Source: Prevotellaceae bacterium (GTDB lineage: Bacteria > Bacteroidota > Bacteroidia > Bacteroidales > Bacteroidaceae). From it: 46,244 bases of DNA. Both the position numbers and the translations under genes were made by a program. Positions 8,054 to 14,661 of the stretch are shown here, piece after piece. Below the pieces are notes generated by a model that worked only from the letters and a program-made list of their open reading frames with translations, searched no databases and was not told where the DNA came from. The stretch lies in assembly GCA_029218445.1 (NCBI GenBank), contig JAQXRI010000076.1, positions 1 through 46,244 of the forward strand. The letters are read 5' to 3'. Numbering within the stretch: position 1 is the first letter of the stretch; every line of letters begins with the position of its first letter.

Positions 8054-8163
8054 TTCACTGTTTATTAGTTAATGAATCGGTTGGGTACAAAAATTTAGGT
8101 ACAAACTTACGCAAAATATTCTTAATTACCTAATTTTATTGCGTTTTTTTACTAAAAAAATTG

Positions 8164-9090
8164 CTAAATGAGTCGTTTATGGCGAAAAATCCACCAAAAT
8201 AGGCCAGAAATGGCCACTGAAATGACCATTGCGATGACAAATCCGTAGCGACTTTCCTCCATGCCGTTGATGAGGTTCATGCCAAACAAACTGGCTATGA
8301 GCGTGGGGAACATCATGAGAATGGACACCGAAGTGAGCGTTCGCATCACGGTGTTCATGTTGTTGTTGATGATTGACGAGTAGGTGTCCATTGTCGATTC
8401 GAGAATGTTCGAATATATGTTTGTCGTTTCGCGGGCCTGTGTCATCTCGATGTTGACGTCTTCGATGAGGTCGGCGTCAAGTTCGTCAATCTGAAGCTTG
8501 AACTTCAGTTTTGACAGCAGTGTCTCGTTGCCGCGTATTGACGTGATGAAATAGGTGAGCGAGTCCTGCAGGCGGCTTAGTCCTATGAGCGACTCGTTGT
8601 TCACTTCGCGGTCGAGGTTGCGTTTTGCTTTTTCAATGAGGCTGTTAATCTGCTTCAGGCGTTTCAGATACCATACGGCAGAGGAGAGGAAAAGGCGGAA
8701 TATCATATCGACATAGTCGGTGAAGCCTACACCGCGCTTCTGCTGGTAGCTCACGAAGTCTATCATCATGTTGGTTTCGTAGTAGCACACGGTGATGGTC
8801 ACGTCGCGCTTGTGGATGATGCCAAGAGGGACTGTGGTGTAAGGTGTGCGTGAACGTATTTCCTTCACGTAGGGTATGCGGAGGATAATCAGCATCCAGC
8901 CGTCGTCGTATTCGTAGCGTGCGCGCTCGTCGGTATCGCTGATGTCCGACATGAAATAGTCGGGGATGTTGAATTGTTTTTCCAGTAGTTGCTGGTCTTC
9001 TTCTGTCGGACAAGTCACTTGTATCCAGCAGTTGGGTTCCCAGTCGTTTATTGCGGTGAGTCCGCCATTGGTGTTCCAGTATGTTCTCAT
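8164..9090 (-). CDS. corA: CorA-family Mg2+/divalent cation channel
   Basis: A 308-residue inner-membrane protein of the CorA metal ion transporter family, which forms pentameric Mg2+ (or Co2+/Ni2+) channels. It has a long N-terminal cytoplasmic region of alpha/beta and helical-stalk character (to about 245). Two C-terminal membrane helices follow: the first ends in the signature GMN (SLFGMNLINGM), and the second is VIAMVISVAISGLFWWIF. The short basic tail KRLI closes the protein. The start is set at the ATG at 9090 (MRTYWNTNG); an in-frame TTG at 9099 would add only three residues. The gene has an unusually long leader (about 180 bases) with alternative hairpins. It is slightly shorter than classical CorA (about 316) and of the type common in Bacteroidales. 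Confidence 0.88.
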   Translation of the reverse strand: MRTYWNTNGGLTAINDWEPNCWIQVTCPTEEDQQLLEKQFNIPDYFMSDISDTDERARYEYDDGWMLIILRIPYVKEIRSRTPYTTVPLGIIHKRDVTITVCYYETNMMIDFVSYQQKRGVGFTDYVDMIFRLFLSSAVWYLKRLKQINSLIEKAKRNLDREVNNESLIGLSRLQDSLTYFITSIRGNETLLSKLKFKLQIDELDADLIEDVNIEMTQARETTNIYSNILESTMDTYSSIINNNMNTVMRTLTSVSILMMFPTLIASLFGMNLINGMEESRYGFVIAMVISVAISGLFWWIFRHKRLI

Positions 9091-9173
9091 TTTTGCCAAT
9101 CCTTGTTAAAAATTATAGAGTAAGAATTGAGAAAGGAGCATGTGTGTCACTTTCTGAATTCGCAATAGTTATC

Positions 9174-9205
9174 ATGGCAAGAGGATTGGCCTTCTTGCCA
9201 TCCTC
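9174..9205 (-). promoter_or_regulatory. Mutually exclusive hairpins in the corA leader
   Basis: Two stems share bases. Stem A is ATGGCAAGA (9174-9182) with TCTTGCCAT (9193-9201), 9 bp perfect. Stem B is GAGGAT (9181-9186) with ATCCTC (9200-9205), extended by GGC/GCC inside. Only one can form at a time, as in attenuators. On the transcript they follow an 11-codon open frame (start 9246) and contain a 9-codon frame MARRPILLP. Function is inferred from geometry only. Confidence 0.45.
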
Positions 9206-9276
9206 ACGCCTTAAAATGTAAAGTTTTCCGCGTGATAATCGTCCATAATTGTTGAAGTTTAATTGTTTTTTGGGTG

Positions 9277-9284
9277 CAAAGGTA
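9277..9284 (-). promoter_or_regulatory. Predicted corA -7 element
   Basis: TACCTTTG on the minus strand matches TAnnTTTG exactly. No good TTTG is found 19-21 bases upstream. Transcription from here would leave a leader of about 180 bases before the corA ATG. Confidence 0.45.
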
Positions 9285-9356
9285 GTAAGAAAAATGAAAA
9301 ATGAAGAATGTAGAATGAATATTTTTCATTCTCGTAACGGTTTTTTAACATAAATA

Positions 9357-9536
9357 GAGGGGGGAGAGGGGAGAAGGTAGGGGTGAGGGGTGAGGGGGGG
9401 AGGGGAAGGGGGTAGAGGGTAGAAGGTAGAGGGTAGAGAAATGCTTAACCATGGATATGAGGTAGATTTCTATGCAGTGCAGTAATCTCTACCCTCTACC
9501 CTCTACCCTCCACCCTCTACCCTCTACCCTCTAATA
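9357..9536. repeat. Long purine/pyrimidine tract hairpin with G-runs
   Basis: Fills the space between the pepD stop and the corA promoter. Bases 9357-9440 are almost all purine with seven or more runs of four or more G (9359-9412). Bases 9486-9536 are the heptamer CTCTACC repeated seven times. Bases 9411-9439 pair with 9486-9514 at 27 of 29 positions around a 46-base loop. The G-runs could form a quadruplex on the plus strand. The tract begins four bases after the pepD stop codon. Confidence 0.75.
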
Positions 9537-9540
9537 TCTA

Positions 9541-10992
9541 CTATCCTTCCTCCATCACTGCCTTCAGCAGTTCCCAGAATGGGGCTACGGTAGATATTTG
9601 GGCGCGTTCGCTTGTGGTGTGGGGTGAACGCATGGTTGGGCCGAGCGATACTACGTCGAGGTGTGGATATTTGCCAAGGATTATCGAGCATTCAAGTCCT
9701 GCATGGTCTATCTGAACTATAGCGTCCTCGCCATTCTGCTCCTTGTATATCTTCATCAGTTTGGCCAGCATTGGGCTGTCGGGGTTAGGATCCCAACCGC
9801 CATAGCTGCCTCCTGTCTCAATCTTCATGCCTGCCATTGAGAAGCAGCTTGAAATCATGGTGGTTACATAGTCCTTCATGTCTTCGCGCGAGCTGCGTGG
9901 AAGGAGCTTGATGAGTGTGTTGCCGCCTTCGATGTTGATGATGGCGAGATTGCTCGATGTCTCAACAACGTTGGGGTAGGCGGGTATCATGCGCACTACG
10001 CCGTCGTGAACAGCATAGATGGCATTGACAAGGTTGTCCTGTATTTCTTCAGGCACTTGCATCTTTGGAGTGTCAACGTCTTCGGCATAGAATTCTATGC
10101 CGTCTTCGATGCCTTTGTATTCGTCGATGAAGTCGGCCTTCCAGTCGTCAACAAGTTCTTTCAGGGCATCAACGTTCTCCTTTGGCAGTGTCAGCACCAC
10201 CTCGGCCTTGAATGGAATGGCGTTGCGCATGTTGCCGCCGTGCCATGTAGCCAAGCGTGCTTCGCACTCGGCAATGGCCTCGCGCACGAAACGTACCATG
10301 AGCTTGTTGGCGTTGGCTCGTCCTTCGTGTATCTCAAGTCCCGAATGGCCTCCGCGCAGTCCCTTTACCGTCACTCTTACGGCTGCGTCATTGGGGTCGG
10401 TTTCTACTTCTTTGTATTCGAGAGTGGCTGTAACGTTGATGCCGCCTGCCGAACCAATTACAAACTTGCCCCATGTCTCAGAGTCGAGGTTGAGCAGTAT
10501 GTCGCCGTTAAGCTCTCCTGCCGGCAGGTCGTTGGCTCCAAACATTCCCGTTTCCTCGTCGGCTGTGATAAGTCCTTCAACAGGTCCGTGCTTCAGTGTC
10601 TTGTCTTCCATAACGGCCATGATGGTTGCTACGCCAAGGCCGTTGTCGGCACCAAGGGTAGTGCCTTTGGCGCGTACCCAACCCTCTTCGTCGATGTAGG
10701 TCTGAATGGGGTCGGTTTCGAAGTTGTGTGTGCTTTCAGGCGACTTCTGAGGAACCATGTCCATGTGGGCCTGCAGGATGATGCCTTTCTTGCCTTCCAT
10801 GCCAGGAGAGGCGGGTTTGCGCATCACGATGTTGTTGGCAGGGTCCTTGAATGCCTCAACGCCTACGCGTGCTGCGAAGTCGAGAAGGAATTGCTGTACT
10901 TTTTCGAGGTGCCCTGATGGACGTGGCACTTGAGTCAGTGCATCGAAGTTTCTCCAAATGCACTCTGGATTTAGATTCTTAATTTCACTCAT
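9541..10992 (-). CDS. pepD: Xaa-His dipeptidase (PepD, M20 family)
   Basis: A 483-residue cytoplasmic zinc aminoacyl-histidine dipeptidase, family M20, which cleaves dipeptides such as carnosine-type Xaa-His substrates. The metal and catalytic residues are in order: H76 and D78 in QAHMDMVPQ, the bridging D116 in LGADNGLG, and the catalytic E146 with the metal ligand E147 in TADEETGM. D171 lies in LLNLDSETWGK, and the C-terminal ligand is in the segment AGLECSIILGKYP. A lid/dimerization domain occupies about 190-390 (GLRGGHSGLEIHEGRANAN). Length matches the E. coli enzyme (485). It is the last gene of a probable operon: 17 bases separate it from the upstream membrane-protein gene. The tract repeat follows directly after its stop. 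Confidence 0.92.
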   Translation of the reverse strand: MSEIKNLNPECIWRNFDALTQVPRPSGHLEKVQQFLLDFAARVGVEAFKDPANNIVMRKPASPGMEGKKGIILQAHMDMVPQKSPESTHNFETDPIQTYIDEEGWVRAKGTTLGADNGLGVATIMAVMEDKTLKHGPVEGLITADEETGMFGANDLPAGELNGDILLNLDSETWGKFVIGSAGGINVTATLEYKEVETDPNDAAVRVTVKGLRGGHSGLEIHEGRANANKLMVRFVREAIAECEARLATWHGGNMRNAIPFKAEVVLTLPKENVDALKELVDDWKADFIDEYKGIEDGIEFYAEDVDTPKMQVPEEIQDNLVNAIYAVHDGVVRMIPAYPNVVETSSNLAIINIEGGNTLIKLLPRSSREDMKDYVTTMISSCFSMAGMKIETGGSYGGWDPNPDSPMLAKLMKIYKEQNGEDAIVQIDHAGLECSIILGKYPHLDVVSLGPTMRSPHTTSERAQISTVAPFWELLKAVMEEG

Positions 10993-11009
10993 AGTTGTAT
11001 TTTTATTGT

Positions 11010-12029
11010 TTATTTAGGTAGGGAGGTTATGGCCTCCTTGTTGTCTGCAATGTTTTTGATGGACGTGAAGTTCAGCGCCACCCAAGCCCAAATGCCGAGA
11101 ATCATTACAAGCATGGTTTGGACGGTGTGGACTATCAGCACGAAGTAGAGGGCTTGTTCGTCGGCCACTCCATATAGTATGAGCATGGTCTTTACGGCAA
11201 AATGCCACGGGCCGGCTCCGTTGGGTGTAGGAACAAGCACGGCTATGCTGCCCACCACAAAGGTTACCATGGCGCAGCCTATGCCGAGATGCTCGGTGAA
11301 GTCGAAGCAGAAGAAGGTAAGATAGTAGTGCAGGAAATAGCTCACCCATATACCTAAGGTGAACACTATGAACAATGGAATGTTGCTAACGTTTCGCAAG
11401 GAGACCACACCCTGCCATATTCCGCCCAACGTGGCTTTCACCTTATTATATACCGACAGCTTCTTCAGAAGGAAGTGGAGCAGCACAAGGGCCGAAAGGC
11501 CACAGGTGGCTGTCACAATGTAACCGGCCACGGAAAACCTATTGAGAATAGAATCGACACTCGTGCCGGTACGGTCGAAGAAGATGTTGAAAATGTTGAG
11601 TTGCAGCAGCAGTGTAATGCCCGAGACGCCTGCCACGAGCAGCGAGTCGATGGCACGCTCAGTCACTACAGTGCCCAAAGCCTTGGAGAAAGAGATGCCG
11701 TCGTAGCGCTTCAGCACTCCGCAGCGGGTGAACTCGCCCACGCGTGGTATGACGAGGCTGGCCGCATAAGACAGGAAAATGGCGTTGATGCTTGTCGAAT
11801 GGCGAGGATGCTCGCCCAGAGGCTCAAGGGTTTGATTCCATCTCCAGCCGCGAAACATTTGGGCGAGAATGCCAAAGGGGAACGACAGCAGCATCCATGT
11901 CCAGTCCATCTCATGGAAAAGCACATGGCTGATGCTGTTGAAGTCAAACCCACGATACATCCAGTATAGTATGGCTCCACCCAACAGCAATGGCAGCAGA
12001 ATCTTTACTATTATGCTCGATTTCTTCAT
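11010..12029 (-). CDS. YbhN/MprF-like flippase-domain membrane protein
   Basis: A 339-residue integral membrane protein of the lysylphosphatidylglycerol synthase transmembrane-region family (UPF0104/YbhN type). About eight hydrophobic helices are visible from KILLPLLLGGAILYWMYRGF to the C-terminal VQTMLVMILGIWAWVAL. Family landmarks are the helix with the charged segment FLSYAASLVIPRVGEFTRCGVLKRYDGIS, the motif ALGTVVTERAIDSL, and PTPNGAGPWHFAVKTML near the end. The family resembles the flippase half of MprF without its aminoacyl-transferase domain; the lipid handled is unknown. It is the middle gene of a MaoC-YbhN-PepD set with gaps of 31 and 17 bases. Their products share no obvious pathway, so shared transcription may reflect economy rather than function. 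Confidence 0.82.
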   Translation of the reverse strand: MKKSSIIVKILLPLLLGGAILYWMYRGFDFNSISHVLFHEMDWTWMLLSFPFGILAQMFRGWRWNQTLEPLGEHPRHSTSINAIFLSYAASLVIPRVGEFTRCGVLKRYDGISFSKALGTVVTERAIDSLLVAGVSGITLLLQLNIFNIFFDRTGTSVDSILNRFSVAGYIVTATCGLSALVLLHFLLKKLSVYNKVKATLGGIWQGVVSLRNVSNIPLFIVFTLGIWVSYFLHYYLTFFCFDFTEHLGIGCAMVTFVVGSIAVLVPTPNGAGPWHFAVKTMLILYGVADEQALYFVLIVHTVQTMLVMILGIWAWVALNFTSIKNIADNKEAITSLPK

Positions 12030-12060
12030 TGTCTATAGTTCACTCCTCACTCTTCGCTTC

Positions 12061-12525
12061 TCAGTTGAAGTAGTAAAGGAAAGTGGCTACACCTTCAAGT
12101 GCCTTCTTCTTCTGGTCCTTGATTTCGATGGCAAACTTTATTTCGGCCTTTATGGTGCCGCGAAGGTTGGCTATCGACAAAAGGTCGGCCACAAGGCGTA
12201 TCGACTCGCCCGACTTGACTGCCTGACCAAACTTCATCTTGTCCATGCCGTAGTTGACCATCATCTTGAGATTGTTGACCTCGATGATTTGGTTCCAAAG
12301 GAACGGAAGCATCGACAGTGTGAGATAACCGTGGGCTATGGTTGTCTTGAACGGACTTTCAACGGCAGCCTTCTCAGGATTGACATGAATCCACTGGTGG
12401 TCGAGTGTTGCGTCGGCAAAAAGGTTGATACGCTCCTGTGTCAATTCCACATAGTCGGAAATGCCTATGTTCTTGCCAAGCATTGCGGCAAACTCTTCAT
12501 AATTGTTGATAACTACTTTGCTCAT
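12061..12525 (-). CDS. MaoC-like (R)-specific enoyl-CoA hydratase
   Basis: A 154-residue protein with a single hot-dog fold of the MaoC dehydratase family. It carries the hydratase-2 signature: LFADATLDHQWIHVNPEKA contains the catalytic Asp (in the D-A-T-x-D-H-Q-W-I-H context) and His, followed by FKTTIAHGYLTLSMLPFLW, the glycine-His loop that closes the active site. The expected reaction is reversible hydration of trans-2-enoyl-CoA to (R)-3-hydroxyacyl-CoA. The length is typical of single-domain members. It is first in the putative operon with the YbhN-like and PepD genes. The acyl substrate and pathway (lipid or branched-chain acid metabolism) cannot be told from the context. Confidence 0.87.
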   Translation of the reverse strand: MSKVVINNYEEFAAMLGKNIGISDYVELTQERINLFADATLDHQWIHVNPEKAAVESPFKTTIAHGYLTLSMLPFLWNQIIEVNNLKMMVNYGMDKMKFGQAVKSGESIRLVADLLSIANLRGTIKAEIKFAIEIKDQKKKALEGVATFLYYFN

Positions 12526-12583
12526 AACAGTATCGTTGGAATGATATTTTTAAGAATATGATTATTTTGTATGTTTTACGCTG

Positions 12584-12591
12584 CAAAGGTA
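12584..12591 (-). promoter_or_regulatory. Predicted -7 element for the MaoC operon
   Basis: TACCTTTG on the minus strand, 59 bases before the MaoC start. A CAAA (TTTG on the minus strand) at 12608-12611 is only 16 bases away, so the -33 element is uncertain. It is divergent from the cyclophilin promoter. Confidence 0.4.
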
Positions 12592-12630
12592 GTAAAATAT
12601 TTGTAAACAAAAACTTTTTTGGACAATTAT

Positions 12631-12661
12631 TTTGTAATATCGCCATCTTTCGCTAACTTTG
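12631..12661 (+). promoter_or_regulatory. Predicted promoter of the cyclophilin gene
   Basis: TTTG at 12631-12634 and TAACTTTG at 12654-12661 with a 19-base spacer: a full match to the Bacteroidetes promoter. The ATG lies 54 bases downstream. Confidence 0.65.
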
Positions 12662-12715
12662 CACCATTGTTTGGCATTACAAGATACAAAAACATAACAC
12701 ATTAATTAGCTGAAT

Positions 12716-13465
12716 ATGAAAACAGTCTTACTTTCCCTTTTATTGGCTTTTGCCGTCGGCACCAATGCCCAGGACGCACCTAAGCGTCAGCAGGTGCTGC
12801 TTGAAACGACGGCGGGAAACATTCGTGTTGAACTGTACGACGAGACACCGCTACACCGTGACAACTTCCTGAAACTTGTGCGTCTGCATGTCTATGACTC
12901 GCTGCTGTTCCATCGTGTCATTAAGGACTTCATGATACAGTGCGGCGACCCGAAGAGCAAGGATGCAAAACCGGGAGTCTTTCTTGGCGAGGGCGACCTC
13001 GACTGGACGGTGGAGCAGGAGTTGCGTCTGCCGCAGTTGTTCCATCGCCGTGGTGTGCTGGCGGCCGCCCGCGAGCCTGACTCCGACAATCCCTACCGCG
13101 AGTCGAGTGCCTGCCATTTCTACCTTGCATGGGGAAAGACGTTTACCGACGAGCAACTCGACAAGATGCAGCAGCGCCTCGACACACTGTACGGCTATCG
13201 TGTGAAACTGACGCCTGAGATGCGCGAGGCATACAAGACAGTTGGTGGCATACCGCATTTGGATGGCGGCTATACCGTATTTGGCAACATTGTCGAAGGT
13301 CTCGACGTGGTTGACAAGATACTGCAGATGGCCACCGACGAAAACGACCGTCCCCTCGAAGATGTGCGCATCTTGAAGGCAACGGTCGTAGAGGAGGTGA
13401 AGAAGCCTACAGCAAAAAGTCAGTCAGTTCGGCGTAAGCCTTCTGCGAATCGCGCTCGGAAGTGA
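12716..13465 (+). CDS. Secreted cyclophilin-type peptidyl-prolyl isomerase
   Basis: A 249-residue periplasmic cyclophilin that catalyses cis-trans isomerization of prolyl bonds. A signal peptide (MKTVLLSLLLAFAVGTNA, cleavage near residue 18) precedes the domain. Family blocks are LLETTAGNIRVELYDETPLHRDNFLKLV and LLFHRVIKDFMIQCGDP, with the catalytic Arg in FHRV. GGYTVFGNIVEGLDVVDKI marks the end of the barrel. The usual QGGDP is QCGDP here. An inserted loop of about 50 residues (REPDSDNPYRESS to KLTPEMREAYK) is typical of Bacteroidetes members. The last 20 residues are very basic (KKPTAKSQSVRRKPSANRARK) and are encoded over the 3' end of the opposing efflux gene, a 59-base tail-to-tail overlap. 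That tail may be a read-through extension. Confidence 0.9.
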   Translation: MKTVLLSLLLAFAVGTNAQDAPKRQQVLLETTAGNIRVELYDETPLHRDNFLKLVRLHVYDSLLFHRVIKDFMIQCGDPKSKDAKPGVFLGEGDLDWTVEQELRLPQLFHRRGVLAAAREPDSDNPYRESSACHFYLAWGKTFTDEQLDKMQQRLDTLYGYRVKLTPEMREAYKTVGGIPHLDGGYTVFGNIVEGLDVVDKILQMATDENDRPLEDVRILKATVVEEVKKPTAKSQSVRRKPSANRARK

Positions 13466-14585
13466 GCGTGTCGTCGATGGCGTCGTAGTAGTACGACAGT
13501 CCTACGAGATACTCCACCATGGATATTTCGCCTGCCTGAAGGGCCTTGGCAAGAAGTCGGCTGTTGTCGCTTTCTGCCAAGGCCTTTTTCGATGCCGCCG
13601 CCGCATCGGCCAGGCCTTTGGCCAACAGGTATTTCTCCTTCAGCTTGCCTTCCAACTGTCTTTGGGCGTCTTCGCGCATTGCCTCGGCGGCTTCGGCTTC
13701 GCTTCTTGCCTGCTTGATGCGTCGTGAGCTGCTCCAGAGCGGCACGCTGAGTCCAACGCTCACGCCCTGATAATGTTCGCCCATGGTCTTCTCACTAATG
13801 TAGCCGAGCGATATCGAAGGCAGGGCCGACTGCTTTTCAAGTGAAAGCTGTCGGCGGCTCGTAAGCTGTTGGCTGCGGGCATAGCCAAGTGCAGGATGAG
13901 CCTCGGCATTCTGCTGATACCATGAGTGGAAGTCGGCGGGAAAGTCCATCATGGCATATTCCATTTCAGTCACCTTCAGGGGCTGTCCGCCATTGAGTCT
14001 TTCAAGCTGTCTCATCACTGCTTGGCGTTCAGCTCCAGCCTTCTTCATTTCAGTGGCAATCTTTGCGAGGTTCAGGCTTACGTTGTTGTATTCCATCTTG
14101 TTGCTTTCTCCTGCTTCCATACTTTTGCTCTGTGCCCGCAGCATTGCGTCGGCATGGCTCAACCTGCGCTCCAGTTCGGCAATATACTTGTTGTAGTATA
14201 TTGCGTCTATCAATGCCAACTTAGCTTCCAGCAGAATGGCGGCGCGCTCCGCCTTGTATTGCCATTCCACCATGTTGTCCTTGCCTTTAGCCAGTCTTCC
14301 CTTGGCTCCAGTAATTGTAGGAATGTCGAATTCTTGGCTGGCGCTCACGTCGGTTCTGTTGCCAATGGAGCCTGGCGAGCCCCACAGTCGGTTGTAGCCC
14401 ACCTCAGGGTCGGCCAACGCATTTTCGGCATGGTTGGCCCTTTTCTGAGCCTCTGCCGATTTCTGCAAGGCTTTCAGTGTGGTGTTGTTGGCCTCTATTT
14501 CGGCAAGCGCACCGTCTATGCCGTTTTGTGCATGCAGCGGTGCTGTTGCAATAAGTGCAACAATACATAATGCAATTTTCTTCAT
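13407..14585 (-). CDS. TolC-family outer membrane factor of metal efflux system
   Basis: A 392-residue outer-membrane efflux protein (CzcC/CusC/TolC family), the exit duct of the tripartite pump whose other parts are encoded just upstream. A signal peptide (MKKIALCIVALIATAPLHA) precedes long amphipathic helices of the periplasmic barrel, for example IEANNTTLKALQKSAEAQKRANHAE and LERRLSHADAMLRAQSKSMEAGESNKMEYNNV. The family-typical DPEVGYNRLWGSPGSIGNR is present near residue 60. The start at 14585 is preferred to 14633, because the extra N-terminal residues (MRGERYDLDNK) are coded by a tract repeat and would hide the signal peptide. The gene lies 51 bases after the pump gene. Its end overlaps the cyclophilin gene by 59 bases. 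Confidence 0.85.
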   Translation of the reverse strand: MKKIALCIVALIATAPLHAQNGIDGALAEIEANNTTLKALQKSAEAQKRANHAENALADPEVGYNRLWGSPGSIGNRTDVSASQEFDIPTITGAKGRLAKGKDNMVEWQYKAERAAILLEAKLALIDAIYYNKYIAELERRLSHADAMLRAQSKSMEAGESNKMEYNNVSLNLAKIATEMKKAGAERQAVMRQLERLNGGQPLKVTEMEYAMMDFPADFHSWYQQNAEAHPALGYARSQQLTSRRQLSLEKQSALPSISLGYISEKTMGEHYQGVSVGLSVPLWSSSRRIKQARSEAEAAEAMREDAQRQLEGKLKEKYLLAKGLADAAAASKKALAESDNSRLLAKALQAGEISMVEYLVGLSYYYDAIDDTLTSERDSQKAYAELTDFLL

Positions 14586-14618
14586 ATTGTTCAAATTTTG
14601 TTTGTTGTCCAAATCATA

Positions 14619-14661
14619 TCTCTCACCTCTCACCTCTTACTTCTCACCTCTCACCTCTACT
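14619..14661. repeat. CTCACCT tract at the end of the RND pump gene
   Basis: Pyrimidine tract with the 7-base unit CTCACCT, broken by TTACTT. On the coding (minus) strand it reads GTAGAGGTGAGAGGTGAGAAG followed by TAA, so it provides the last residues VEVRGEK and the stop codon of the pump. The rest fills the gap to the outer-membrane factor gene. Confidence 0.8.

Noticed and set aside
9357..9536. A CRISPR array or telomere-like repeat
   Set aside because: Units are 7 bases with no spacers of constant length and no cas genes. TAGAGGG is not at a molecule end.
12030..12060. Another tract repeat between the MaoC and YbhN-like genes (CACTCCTCACTCTTCG)
   Set aside because: Only two imperfect units, too short to be counted in the family.
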